This document shows positions 1 through 7,849 of a stretch of DNA of 36,290 nucleotides, piece by piece (within the stretch, counting starts at the first letter, position 1; each line of letters begins with the position of its first letter). Source of the DNA: Pseudomonadota bacterium (lineage in GTDB: Bacteria > Pseudomonadota > Alphaproteobacteria > Rhizobiales > Beijerinckiaceae); contig JAEWKL010000623.1 in the NCBI GenBank assembly GCA_023386115.1, positions 1 to 36,290 of the forward strand. The letters are read 5' to 3'. The position numbers and the translations under genes were made by a program. A model generated the notes under the pieces. That model did no database searches and was not told where the DNA came from. It saw nothing but the letters and a program-made list of their open reading frames with translations.

Positions 1-152
1 GGCTGATCCACGATCAGCCGCGGCGGGGGCTCATTCTCGAGGGTGGCATACGGGGAGGCGCCGCGGATCTCGCTCGCGCTCTGGGCGAGGGCGCCCGTGG
101 CGAGCAGAGCACCAGCCGCGACCGTGGCCGTCATCCTGGTGAGCTTGGACAT
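1..152 (-). CDS. Secreted protein, 5' end only (possible DUF6130 family)
   Basis: This is the first 50 or so codons of a gene that runs off the left edge. Translation from the ATG at 152 begins MSKLTRMTATVAAG and continues through an alanine-rich hydrophobic stretch to a likely signal-peptidase site after LATGALA, so the product should be exported. The start is supported by an AGGAG ribosome site about 8 bases upstream. The mature start, containing ASPYATLENEPPPRLIV, recalls the small exported proteins I know as DUF6130, but the conserved core lies outside the window. The export signal is seen; the family name is a guess. Confidence 0.55.
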   Translation of the reverse strand, partial: MSKLTRMTATVAAGALLATGALAQSASEIRGASPYATLENEPPPRLIVDQ

Positions 153-274
153 CATTCAATCTCCTGTCGATGTTTGCAGCGATCGCTTGCGCCGAACCTG
201 CTTGTTCGGAGCACTAACTCATTCTGCTGCTGGCGATGCTCGGCCACTTCCCGAATGGGACGTCGCGGAGCGGC

Positions 275-1021
275 CTAGATCTGTGACAGCCCGCCGTCGA
301 CGACGAGCTCGGTGCCGGTGACGTAGGAGCTGTCGGAGCCTGCCAGGAACAGCGTGGCGCGAGCGACCTCCTCCGCCTCGCCGAAGCGTTGCAACGGCAC
401 CTGGGCCTCAACGCCCTCCGCCATGGTCTTCAGCTCCGCCTGGCTCAGGCCCAGCTTGCCGGCGAACGGCGTGCTGATCGGGCCGGGGCTCACGGCGTTG
501 ACCCGGATCCCGCGCGGCGCCAGCTCGGCACCGAGCGAGCGGGCGAGCGAGCGCACCGCCGCCTTGGTGGCGGAGAGGATCGACAGGCCCGGCGTGCCGA
601 CTGCGTTGAGGAAGGACGTGGTCAGGACGATGCTGGCCCCCCTGCCCATCAGCGGCACCGCCTTCTGGACGGTGAGGAACAGGCCCTTGAAGTTGACCGC
701 GAACTGCTGGTCGATCTGATCCTCTGTGATCGCCTCGAGCGGTGCCGCCAGGCCCAGGCCGGCATTGGCGAACACGATGTCGAGCCGGCCGAAGCGCTCG
801 CGCACCGTCTCGATCACTCGGTCGATGTCCACCGCTCGCCGCAGGTCGGCCCTGAGCGCGAGAACGTTCTCACCGATTGTGGCGGCTGCCGCGCCGAGTC
901 GGTCCGGGTCGTTGCCGACCACGACGACCTGCGCCCCCTTATTGTGGAACAGGGTCGCGGTGGCCAGGCCGATACCGGAAGTGCCGCCGGTGATGAGGGC
1001 GATTTTGCCGTCGAGCTTCAT
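275..1021 (-). CDS. SDR family NAD(P)-dependent oxidoreductase
   Basis: A 248-residue classical short-chain dehydrogenase/reductase. Near the N-terminus it has the cofactor motif TGGTSGIG (residues 11-18), then NAG in FANAG, a serine around the TTSF segment and a late catalytic motif, SATKAAV, where the usual YxxxK tyrosine is not evident: the segment reads LSILSATKAAVRSLARS, so the position normally held by Tyr is Ser or Ala. The end, GTELVVDGGLSQI, is typical of the family. The ATG at 1021 has a good AGGAG site; the open frame continues far upstream but that extension has no family match. It is divergent from the LysR gene at 1137, which probably controls it. The substrate cannot be read from the sequence, and the apparent Tyr substitution is worth checking. 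Confidence 0.88.
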   Translation of the reverse strand: MKLDGKIALITGGTSGIGLATATLFHNKGAQVVVVGNDPDRLGAAAATIGENVLALRADLRRAVDIDRVIETVRERFGRLDIVFANAGLGLAAPLEAITEDQIDQQFAVNFKGLFLTVQKAVPLMGRGASIVLTTSFLNAVGTPGLSILSATKAAVRSLARSLGAELAPRGIRVNAVSPGPISTPFAGKLGLSQAELKTMAEGVEAQVPLQRFGEAEEVARATLFLAGSDSSYVTGTELVVDGGLSQI

Positions 1022-1114
1022 GGGAATTCTCCTGACTTCTGGGGTGGCGAAGCCGGAGCGCGCGTTCCGTGAGGGGGAGAATGGCGGCCGCGGGCGGTCG
1101 CGACAAACGAGATG

Positions 1115-1135
1115 ATCTAAGCGGCCGAAGTAGAT
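1115..1135. promoter_or_regulatory. Inverted repeat in the SDR/LysR divergent promoter
   Basis: ATCTA (1115-1119) and TAGAT (1131-1135) form a perfect 5-bp inverted repeat around an 11-base centre that itself holds the palindrome CGGCCG. It sits between two divergent genes, one encoding a LysR regulator, and ends one base before that regulator's first possible ATG. LysR proteins bind imperfect dyads of this size, so it is a candidate operator. The arms are short, so this is tentative. Confidence 0.3.
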
Positions 1136-1136
1136 T

Positions 1137-2081
1137 ATGTTTAGCGGCATGCGTGCCCCCGAGCATCTCAACGCCCTGCGCGCCGTCGAGGCGGCCGCGC
1201 GCCACCTCAGCTTCGCCCTGGCCGCCGAGGAGCTGAACGTCACACCGGCGGCGGTGGGGCAGCTCGTCCGGCGCCTCGAAGAGGTGCTTGGCGTCGAGCT
1301 GTTCCACCGCTCACAGTCCGGACCTGCCCGGCTGGTCCTAACCGAGGCGGCCAGGGCCGCGCTGCCTGACCTGCGGGCGGGGTTCCAGCACCTGTCGGCG
1401 GCCATGGACCGCCTGCGAGCGGCGCGGAAGCGGCAGATGCTCGCCGTGACGGTGCCGATCGCCTTCGCGGACAAGTGGCTGTTGCCCCGCCTTGAGGCCT
1501 TCGGCCGCGAGCACCCGGGCTGCGAGCTGCGGATCGACACGAGCACCAGCCTGGTGGACTTCGCGGCCCAGCCCGTCGACGTCGGTATCCGATACGGCGC
1601 CGGCAGCTGGCCGGGTCTGGCGGCGAGACTGCTGACCCGCGACGCCTTCTTCCCGGTCTGCAGCCCGTCCCTGCTCGCCGGGCAGCATCCGCTCAGCTCA
1701 CCGGCGGACCTGCGACACCACCCACTCATTCACGACACGTCCATGGCGTCGGAGCCGAGGTTCCCGACTTGGCGGGACTGGTACGCAAGGGCCGGTTTGG
1801 ACGCGGCGGAGAGCGAACGTGGTGTGCACATCAACGACTCCGCGGTGGCGTTCCGCATGGCGATAGCCGGCAACGGCGTGGCCCTCGGTCGAACCATGCT
1901 GGTCGAGCAGGATCTGGCGGAGCAGCGCCTCGTCTGTCCGTTCGGGCCGGCGCTCGACTGCGAGCTGGCCTATTACGTGGTGTGCCGCCCACAGGACGTG
2001 GACGATCCGTCGATCGCGGCCTTCCGGGATTGGCTGCTTGAGGAGGTCGCGAGCGAGAGCCAGAAATCCGAAGTGGCCTGA
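1137..2081 (+). CDS. LysR family transcriptional regulator, GcvA-like
   Basis: A DNA-binding regulator of about 314 residues. The N-terminal winged helix-turn-helix is clear (NALRAVEAAARHLSFALAAE, then LNVTPAAVGQLVRRLEE), with the GcvA-type signature AARHLSF, followed by a linker helix and a LysR substrate-binding domain from about residue 95 to 300. Two in-frame starts are possible, 1137 and 1149; neither has a strong ribosome site, and 1149 (MRAPEHLNALR) matches the usual family N-terminus better. It is divergent from the SDR gene with about 115 bases between them, the standard arrangement for a LysR regulator and its target. The inducer is unknown. Confidence 0.88.
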   Translation: MFSGMRAPEHLNALRAVEAAARHLSFALAAEELNVTPAAVGQLVRRLEEVLGVELFHRSQSGPARLVLTEAARAALPDLRAGFQHLSAAMDRLRAARKRQMLAVTVPIAFADKWLLPRLEAFGREHPGCELRIDTSTSLVDFAAQPVDVGIRYGAGSWPGLAARLLTRDAFFPVCSPSLLAGQHPLSSPADLRHHPLIHDTSMASEPRFPTWRDWYARAGLDAAESERGVHINDSAVAFRMAIAGNGVALGRTMLVEQDLAEQRLVCPFGPALDCELAYYVVCRPQDVDDPSIAAFRDWLLEEVASESQKSEVA

Positions 2082-2126
2082 CCCCTCCGACATCTCCACG
2101 AAATTCTCGGAGTGGACCTCGAGGGG
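2082..2126. terminator. Possible bidirectional terminator between convergent genes
   Basis: Between the end of the LysR gene and the converging permease gene lie nested complementary arms: CCCCTC (2082-2087) with GAGGGG (2121-2126), and CTCCGA (2085-2090) with TCGGAG (2107-2112). The two pairings overlap, so only one can form at a time. There is no T-run. The position suits a terminator; the evidence is only the complementarity. Confidence 0.3.
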
Positions 2127-2210
2127 GCAGAGACGGAACTCGCCATGAGGCATCGACCATCCACACGGGCCCCAGCGCCAGCGGAAGTGCGTGCGCGAGA
2201 CCCGTACTGT

Positions 2211-3242
2211 CTAGCCGTAGAGGGCCTCAGCCATGGCCTGGTAGAGCGGCAGGCCGAGCGCGATGTTGAACGGGAAGGTGATCGCCAGCGAGCAGGTCAG
2301 GTATAGGCTCGGATTGGCCTCCGGCAGCGCGAGTTGCACCGCAGCGGGTGCCGCGATGTAGGAGGCGCTCGCCGCCAGCGTTGCCAGGATGATCGCACCA
2401 CCCATGGACAGGCCGACTGCATAGGCAATCCCAAGACCGAGCGTCGCGTGCAGGAGCGGCATCAGCAGAGCGAAGCCGACGAGGAACGCGCTGGCCTTGC
2501 GGAACTCACCCGCCCGACTCGCGGCCATATGCCCGAGCGCCAGCAGGAACACGCACAGCGCACCGGGAAACAGGTCGACGAAGAATGGGTTCACCTTCAT
2601 GAGACTGGCAGGCCCGGCAAGCGCGCCGATGGCGAGGCCACCGATCAGGATCAGCACACTCTTCGAGGACAGAACCTCGGTCAGCAACGCCTGCCCGCCG
2701 CCGCGCATGACCGGTCCGGTCCCACCGAGGAGAGTGGCGCCTCCGCTCATCGCAACGATCCGCCCGGGCGACACCGTCTGGGCCACCCGTGCGAGGCCGA
2801 TTGCGACGATGATCGCGGGCACTTCCATGACCGCCAACAGCGTGGCTGCGTAGCCCTCGTAGGGCACGGCTTGGCGATCCAGCATGGCCGTCACGGCAGC
2901 GAACGTCACAGCCGAAACCGATCCATAATGCGCAGCCAGCGCTGCCGCATCTGGTACCGAGAGGCCGCCCAACCGCCGCAGGCCCGCGTAGCACCACAGC
3001 GGAATGGCGCAGCAGATGAGGAGCGCCCCGGCGATCGGTCCCGCCACGGTGTTAGGTGAGACGTGACTGAGCTCCGCCCCACCACGTAGCCCAATCGAGA
3101 GCATCAGGTACATCGACAGGGCTGCGAAAACCGGTTCGGGCACGCGTAGGTCTGAACGAGCCGCGACGGCCAAGGCGCCGAGCGCGAAGCAGAGGACGGG
3201 GGGCGATAGGAGGTTTGCCTCCAAAAGGGCGAAGGCGGTCAT
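2211..3242 (-). CDS. SbtA-type sodium-dependent bicarbonate transporter family permease
   Basis: An inner-membrane protein of about 343 residues with some ten hydrophobic helices in two similar halves. Recognisable SbtA-family segments are AALAAHYGSVSAVTFAAV, then YEGYAATLLAVMEVPAIIV in the first half, and GLSMGGAIILATLAASASYIAAP in the second. Family members in cyanobacteria carry out Na+-driven bicarbonate uptake; most proteobacterial members are uncharacterised and may take other anions. I chose the ATG at 3242 over one ten codons upstream because AGGA precedes it and the extension is not hydrophobic. No SbtB-like PII protein is adjacent. It is divergent from a LysR gene, its likely regulator. 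Confidence 0.85.
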   Translation of the reverse strand: MTAFALLEANLLSPPVLCFALGALAVAARSDLRVPEPVFAALSMYLMLSIGLRGGAELSHVSPNTVAGPIAGALLICCAIPLWCYAGLRRLGGLSVPDAAALAAHYGSVSAVTFAAVTAMLDRQAVPYEGYAATLLAVMEVPAIIVAIGLARVAQTVSPGRIVAMSGGATLLGGTGPVMRGGGQALLTEVLSSKSVLILIGGLAIGALAGPASLMKVNPFFVDLFPGALCVFLLALGHMAASRAGEFRKASAFLVGFALLMPLLHATLGLGIAYAVGLSMGGAIILATLAASASYIAAPAAVQLALPEANPSLYLTCSLAITFPFNIALGLPLYQAMAEALYG

Positions 3243-3314
3243 AGCAGCGCATCCTGGTGACGGAGCCCGCATCTGTGCACAGGAGCAGATATAAGCGATA
3301 CAGCGATGCCTTGT

Positions 3315-3345
3315 GGCCTGTCATTGCGTTTGGCAATGATAGGCC
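3315..3345. promoter_or_regulatory. 31-bp near-perfect palindrome, likely LysR operator
   Basis: The left arm GGCCTGTCATTGC (3315-3327) and right arm GCAATGATAGGCC (3333-3345) are complementary at 12 of 13 positions around the centre GTTTG. The right arm ends directly against the ATG of the LysR gene at 3346, where its ribosome site would be. The site lies in the divergent promoter of a LysR gene and a permease gene. The length and near-perfection make it a strong operator candidate; binding there would probably repress the regulator and control the permease. Confidence 0.65.
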
Positions 3346-4212
3346 ATGCTGCCATGTCTGAACCTCGATCTGGTCCGCACTTTTCTCGCCGTCGTGGATG
3401 CGGGAGGTCTGACGCGGGCGGGCGAGCGGCTGCGGCTCAGCCAGCCGACGGTCAGCCTGCAGATGAAGCGGCTTGAGGACACCCTGGGCTGCCGCCTGAT
3501 TGAGCGCTCTCCGCGCTCGTTCAGGCTAACCAGCGAGGGGGAGATACTGGCGACGCACGGCCGACGGATCCTGGCGCTTTCGGACGAACTCGTTGCCAAG
3601 CTTGTCGAACCGACCGTGTCCGGTCTCGTGCGGCTCGGCACACCGGAAGATTTCGCTACCACGCATCTGTCCGGCGTCCTGGCCGCCTTTTCCGCTGCGC
3701 ACCCGAACGTCGCACTTGAGGTGACGACCGATCTGACACTCAATCTCATCGAGCGGTTCGGCGCAGGCGAGTTCGATCTCGTCTTGATCAAACGCGAGCC
3801 GCTCGGTCCCAGTGAGGGGGTGCGCGTTTGGCACGAGGCCCTGGTCTGGGCCTGCGCCGCGCACCGCAAGCATTTGTTCGCCAACCCCGAGCACGACTTG
3901 CCGCTCGTCGTCTCACCGCACCCTTGCGTCTACCGTAAGCGGGCGATGCGGGCTCTCGACCAGCTCGGGCGGCGCTGGCGTGTGGCCTACACCTCGACGT
4001 CGCTGGCGGGCGCACAGGCCGCCGTACGTGCAGGCCTTGGCGTTACGGTCTTGCCCAAGGGCATGGTGCCGGCCGACTTCTCGGTACTTGAGGGACCAGC
4101 CATGCCGGATCTGTCGGCAACCGAGATCGCGCTGATGGCGGCTGTGGCGCTACCAGTGGCAGCCGGCAAGCTCGCAGAGCACATCGTGACCTCGCTCGAA
4201 CGCAGTGCTTGA
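3346..4212 (+). CDS. LysR family transcriptional regulator
   Basis: A 288-residue regulator. The winged helix-turn-helix spans roughly residues 5-65 (LVRTFLAVVDAGGLTRAGE, then LRLSQPTVSLQMKRLEDTLG) and a LysR ligand-binding domain fills the rest. The ligand domain is short and resembles the LrhA/PecT-like branch more than CysB or GcvA. There is only one reasonable ATG, and its upstream region is occupied by the palindrome at 3315-3345 rather than by a Shine-Dalgarno site, so translation may be leaderless or weak. It is divergent from the SbtA-type permease, which is the obvious regulatory target. The inducer is not known. Confidence 0.9.
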   Translation: MLPCLNLDLVRTFLAVVDAGGLTRAGERLRLSQPTVSLQMKRLEDTLGCRLIERSPRSFRLTSEGEILATHGRRILALSDELVAKLVEPTVSGLVRLGTPEDFATTHLSGVLAAFSAAHPNVALEVTTDLTLNLIERFGAGEFDLVLIKREPLGPSEGVRVWHEALVWACAAHRKHLFANPEHDLPLVVSPHPCVYRKRAMRALDQLGRRWRVAYTSTSLAGAQAAVRAGLGVTVLPKGMVPADFSVLEGPAMPDLSATEIALMAAVALPVAAGKLAEHIVTSLERSA

Positions 4213-4277
4213 TCCGAGAGCAAGAACCCCTTGCAAGTTCTATGTCCAGAAAACGACGGTTTTTCAGGCACTTAAAC

Positions 4278-4430
4278 GGGCCTGTCGCAAACGCGAGCGG
4301 ATCCCCGCTTACGGGTCGTTAACCATCCCTGCCCAGCCTGCCGCCTCCGCCCCGGAGCCGGCCCATGATCCTGTCCGCCATCGCCGCCAAGCTCAAGCAA
4401 CGCGCTAAGGCCGACTTCAGAGGCCGTCAC
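4278..4430 (+). mobile_element. IS6 family remnant: left end plus first codons of transposase
   Basis: GGGCCTGTCGCAAA at 4278-4291 matches the typical IS6-family terminal repeat (compare GGCACTGTTGCAAA of IS26). An ATG at 4365 opens a frame starting MILSAIAAKLKQ and reaching DFRGRH at 4430, which is how IS6-type transposases in this bacterial group begin, as I recall them. The match stops there: the next bases belong to a GAF domain in another frame. Only about 150 bp of the element remain, with no right end seen in the window. The terminal repeat is the stronger evidence. Confidence 0.6.
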
Positions 4431-5245
4431 CCAGGCCGACGGTGGTGCAGTGACCATCGGTACGCTCTGCGTACTGGATGACCAGCCTCGCGAGCCTTGC
4501 GCCGCTGACCTGGAAGTCCTCTCGGATTTGGCCTGCGTGGCTGAAGCACTCTTCGAGGCGCGGATGGTCGCGCTTCGCGCCGCGGAAGCCGCCGAGGAGC
4601 GCCGCTTGATGGTCGAGCACCTTGAGCGGGAACGGCGGCAGTTCAAGCGGGCCGAGCGCATGGCCGATATGGGGTCGTGGCGCTACGACCTCGACCAGCG
4701 CTCCGCGAGTTGGTCGGACGGTGTCTTCGCAATCCACGAGCTGCCCGCCAGCGGAGGTGTGCCGAACAGCGACCTCATGAGCTACTTCCCGGAGCCGGAC
4801 CGAACCGCCTTCCTGGCCGCAGTGAGGCGGACGCTCGACACGGGTGAACCCTTCGAGCTGGATGCTGATCTCGTGACCGCCAAGGGCCACCGGCGAGATA
4901 TTGCGGCGCGTGGCGGACAGGCTGCGTGCCGACTACCTGAAAGCGTGCTTCCCGGCCCGTCTGGGAGGAGACGAGTTCGCCATGCTGGTGCCGCCGGCGA
5001 TAGATCGAGTAGCCCTTGAGTCTTTGGTGCAGCGGCTGCTTCGTAGCCTCCACATCGTTGCAGATGGACCCGGGCAGATCGCGAGCGTCACTGGGACGAT
5101 CGGTATCGCTTGGTCCGGTGTCGCGGGACGAATCCGAGCAGAGATCCTTCGCAGCGCGGATGCAGCGCTCTATGAAGCCAAGCGCACCCGCAAAGGCACA
5201 GCCAGTACATACCGTCAAAACTTGAACGATCGGCTCGCTTGCTGA
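4426..5245 (+). pseudogene. Degraded GAF-PAS-GGDEF diguanylate cyclase
   Basis: Pieces of one signalling gene are visible in two frames. From 4426 the frame reads the end of a GAF domain (IGTLCVLDDQPRE), a charged linker helix around EAAEERRLMVEHLERERRQ, and most of a PAS domain (ADMGSWRYDLDQRSASWSD). At about 4900 it jumps by one base into the tail of a GGDEF domain, ILRRVADRLRAD then RLGGDEF, ending at 5245. The middle, the end of PAS and the first half of GGDEF, is missing, and the 5' end is cut by the IS6 remnant. The GGDEF signature is intact but the domain lacks its N-terminal half, so cyclic-di-GMP synthesis is not expected. Confidence 0.8.
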
Positions 5246-5328
5246 ATAGCCATTGCTATACATCCAGGGATCTAAAGGCAATTTTACCACATCACGGAAT
5301 ATCACTGCGTTCTGTGGCGGAGTTCTGT

Positions 5329-5538
5329 ATGTTTTTTATCTCAGCAGCAGGGTTCGCAGCGGCTATGACAGCTGGCATTGTATTGTTCAATGGAAGCCTG
5401 ATCATGGTGCTCCCTCACACACTTATCGCGGGTGCTTTCGCAACGATTTGCGCCCGCTTCGTGCTGAAACTCATCGACGCCGATGACCGCGAGCGCTCTG
5501 GCGTGGCTACAGAAACCCACTCCCCGAGTGCCCCTTGA
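5329..5538 (+). CDS. Small hypothetical membrane protein
   Basis: A 69-residue frame beginning MFFISAAGFAAAMTAG with GGAG about 8 bases upstream. It has two hydrophobic segments, about residues 2-22 and 25-46, then a charged tail (KLIDADDRERS), as in small two-helix membrane proteins. The frame is open further upstream but the added part is not convincing. The 3' end overlaps the end of the convergent recombinase gene by about 30 bases. The preceding DNA is lower in GC than the surroundings. No function can be assigned. Confidence 0.35.
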   Translation: MFFISAAGFAAAMTAGIVLFNGSLIMVLPHTLIAGAFATICARFVLKLIDADDRERSGVATETHSPSAP

Positions 5539-6547
5539 AGGCGTTCGCGCGCCGGATGTAGCCGACGACCGTCCGGGTATCCCGGTGCCCGGACTGATTC
5601 ATGATGCGGGCGAGATCCGCGCCGCGCTCGGCCGCGGTCGTGATGTAGCCGGCCCGCAGCGAGTGTGCCCCGAACGTCGAGGCATCGAGCCCCGCCGCGG
5701 CAGCGTACTTTTTCACGATGTCGGAGACGGCTTGAGTGGTGAGACGAGGAGGAGTTGCCAAGTTGGCGACTGCTCGCTCCCGTCCGGATCTGGACACAGG
5801 CCGGAACACCGGCCCTTCGGCAATCCACGCTGCATCGAGCCAGTCTCGAAGCAAGGCAACCGGCCGGATGAACCGACCGTGCGGAGTGGCTTTCTCGAAC
5901 CCGGCGCCTTCCTGGTCGACCTTGGACCGACGCACCAACACCCGCAGGCCTTCCGGGTCTTCGCGCAGGTCCGCTACATCGAGAGCAACGAGCTCCGATC
6001 GGCGGAAGGCCCCGGCGAACCCGAGCGCCAGCAAGGCACGATCCCGCTTGCCCGTGAGCGTGTCAGGGGTCCGCATCAGCATCGCCATCACGATGTCGGT
6101 CGTCGCCGCGGCCTTCTGGTCCGGAGCGGTCCCGACCTTGCGCCGGATACCCTTCAGCGTGGCCCGCACCGCCTCGTCCTCCGTCGGATCCGGCAGCCGG
6201 ACGAGCTTGTGCGCGTACTTGATGGCAGCGAACCGCCGGCCGATCGTCGAGGCAGCCCGCCCCGCCTCCGCCTCTGCCACCAGGAAGCCAGCCACGGCCT
6301 CAGGGCTCGCCGGCAGCGATCGGAAGTTGTAGCGGGTGCACCAGGCCTCGAATACCTCAGCATCGCTCCGGTAGGCCCGCACGGTCGCATCGGCTTTGCT
6401 GGCACGCTGGTAAGCCTCAACGAGGGTGGCGGCCTCTGCGGGTAGGCCCGCGAGCCCGCTCACCGTCTCGCCAAGTTGGCGACTCGGTTCCGCGACCGCT
6501 GGCAGGGCGAGGACGCTACTCCTGTCCACGGCCGGCCTGCTCCGCAA
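5507..6547 (-). CDS. Tyrosine recombinase / phage-type integrase
   Basis: A 346-residue site-specific recombinase. The N-terminal SAM-like core-binding domain covers about residues 40-140 (YQRASKADATVRAYRSD), and the catalytic domain follows. All the active-site residues are present: Arg182 in FRRSELVAL, Lys209 in RRSKVD, His295 and Arg298 in HSLRAG, His321 in GHRDTRT and the nucleophile Tyr330 in VVGYIRR. It starts at TTG 6547 or GTG 6529, inside the end of the 73-residue gene, so translation is probably coupled. No flanking tRNA or att repeat was found, so it may be a solitary recombinase on a plasmid or old island. Confidence 0.92.
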   Translation of the reverse strand: MRSRPAVDRSSVLALPAVAEPSRQLGETVSGLAGLPAEAATLVEAYQRASKADATVRAYRSDAEVFEAWCTRYNFRSLPASPEAVAGFLVAEAEAGRAASTIGRRFAAIKYAHKLVRLPDPTEDEAVRATLKGIRRKVGTAPDQKAAATTDIVMAMLMRTPDTLTGKRDRALLALGFAGAFRRSELVALDVADLREDPEGLRVLVRRSKVDQEGAGFEKATPHGRFIRPVALLRDWLDAAWIAEGPVFRPVSRSGRERAVANLATPPRLTTQAVSDIVKKYAAAAGLDASTFGAHSLRAGYITTAAERGADLARIMNQSGHRDTRTVVGYIRRANAFKGHSGSGFL

Positions 6548-6737
6548 TCTCCTTGCACCAACCGAATGGCGGCGTGACGCCTTTGAGCCGCATCCTGTCC
6601 CTCACACAGGCGAGCACCTTCTGCCAGTGCTCGGGCGCGGCTTGGGCGAGCGGACCGAAGCCATGGTTGCGCGAGACCTCCTGGGCGATCTCAAGCCACT
6701 CGGTGGCCTCGAAGGTGTGCGGCGTGGTATCCGACAT
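6516..6737 (-). CDS. Hypothetical protein, 73 aa, coupled to recombinase
   Basis: The ATG at 6737 is preceded by GGAG at good spacing. The product begins MSDTTPHTFEATEWLEIAQEV and is acidic, soluble and rich in Trp for its size. It has no domain I can name. Its last 32 bases overlap the start of the tyrosine recombinase, so the two are probably translated together and the protein may be a recombination accessory factor or directionality factor; that is inference from position only. Confidence 0.6.
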   Translation of the reverse strand: MSDTTPHTFEATEWLEIAQEVSRNHGFGPLAQAAPEHWQKVLACVRDRMRLKGVTPPFGWCKEIAEQAGRGQE

Positions 6738-7042
6738 GCCTGCTCCAAACTTTCAGCCTGACCGTTATGGCTACCTGCATGCGCTTCCGGGAAGGTTCGC
6801 TCTCGAAGGTGGTGCGCCCGGGCGTTCAGCATGCTGGGAAGCGCGACTGCCGTAGCAGCCTTGACGCGCGAACCGGTTAGCTATCGGAGCGCCGACGCTC
6901 CAGCGAGAGCGGGTCCTTTAACAGGAAAGTGAACGCTTAAGGCAGCGACGAGCGTACCTTCTATCGAGTGAGAACAAGGCCCGATCAATGGCAAGTTGGG
7001 GAGGGGCGCAATGGCAGGCGTCCAGCACACACTGGCTACTGC
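6738..7042. other. Intergenic region upstream of the recombinase operon
   Basis: No gene is supported here. It must hold the promoter of the 73-residue gene and recombinase. The only structure seen is a hairpin, GGAGCG (6886-6891) and CGCTCC (6896-6901) around CCGA. No direct repeat resembling an att core was found by eye. Confidence 0.4.
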
Positions 7043-7151
7043 CTAGTGCACTGACGCCTTCAAAAGGTGCACCTCACGCCGGAATTTCTGCAGCTGTCAC
7101 AGACTGTTAGAATGCGAGTGCCTGGTGCGAATGCCGGTGTCTATGCACTAG
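7043..7151. mobile_element. Possible 109-bp MITE with IS630-like ends
   Basis: CTAGTGCACTGACGCC (7043-7058) and GGTGTCTATGCACTAG (7136-7151) are inverted repeats matching at 13 of 16 positions, enclosing about 77 bp with no coding potential. Both ends carry CTAG, the preferred target of IS630-family elements, which duplicate TA. The size and terminal repeats fit a miniature non-autonomous element. I recognise the form, not a named element. Confidence 0.4.
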
Positions 7152-7224
7152 CATTGATTTCCGAGGCGTGCTCCCTCTATGATCCGGCGCATAACCAAAT
7201 TCACTAAAATAGATAAAAGCTGAT

Positions 7225-7650
7225 ATGCAACACGACGTAGGAATGTTTTGGCTGAGCGATGCGCAGTGGGAGGTGATCGCTCCTTTCTTGCCTGGTGCGA
7301 GCTCAAACCGAACCGATGATCGCCGCGCCTTATCAGGCATCATCTACGTGTCTTTGAGCGGCTGCCGCTGGCCAGATTGTCCAAAAGCCTATGGCGCTCC
7401 TAGTACGGTCTACCAGCGGTTTCGACGTTGGCGCCATCGGACATTTTGGACCCAAATGTTGAAGGCCTTGTCCCAAGCGGGATGGGTAGATGAAGCAGCC
7501 GCGCTTGATCCTCTCGTCCTTTCGCAGAGGCGTCCCGCGCAGCGGGGACAACGCATTGATCGGGCTTGGCGTCCAGATCGTCAACGATGGCTTGCGGAAC
7601 GCACCAACCAGATACAGCAAATAAAGGAGCGAGGTAACTTCGAACGATAG
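7225..7650 (+). pseudogene. IS5 family transposase, truncated and decayed
   Basis: The first 95 residues are a good IS5-type transposase N-terminus: WLSDAQWEVIAPFLPG, DDRRALSGIIYVSLSGCRWPDCP, then PSTVYQRFRRWR and AGWVDEAAALD. After that the family sequence breaks down. A weak echo of the RTTKIH segment appears as ERTNQIQ near residue 130, and the frame stops at 141 residues, where two of the three catalytic acidic residues should follow. It is an inactive relic. The ends of the element were not identified with confidence. Confidence 0.75.
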
Positions 7651-7849
7651 TGGTGCGATCAGGGCTGGTGTCGCTGTAGGTATCAATCTTCAAATAGCTT
7701 CGGGATGGGTTCCAGGCTTCGGATATGATGTTAGTGTTGTTTTGACGTCATTCCTCCATCTTAGTGGATTGATTTATTGTGCATCAACAACGACTTACGT
7801 TCACGGGGCTCTAATACAATGATGGTGTTGTTGGTAGATAGTATAAACA
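7651..7849. other. AT-rich intergenic region after the IS5 relic
   Basis: No gene is supported. The base composition drops sharply from the GC-rich background and stays low to about 8100, which suggests foreign origin. A TTAGTG segment near 7729 echoes the MITE-like end but no partner was seen. Confidence 0.3.

Noticed and set aside
1022..1729. Long upstream extension of the SDR frame to a 484-residue protein
   Set aside because: The extension is Arg/Ser-rich, antisense to the LysR gene and unlike any SDR N-terminus; ATG 1021 has a proper ribosome site.
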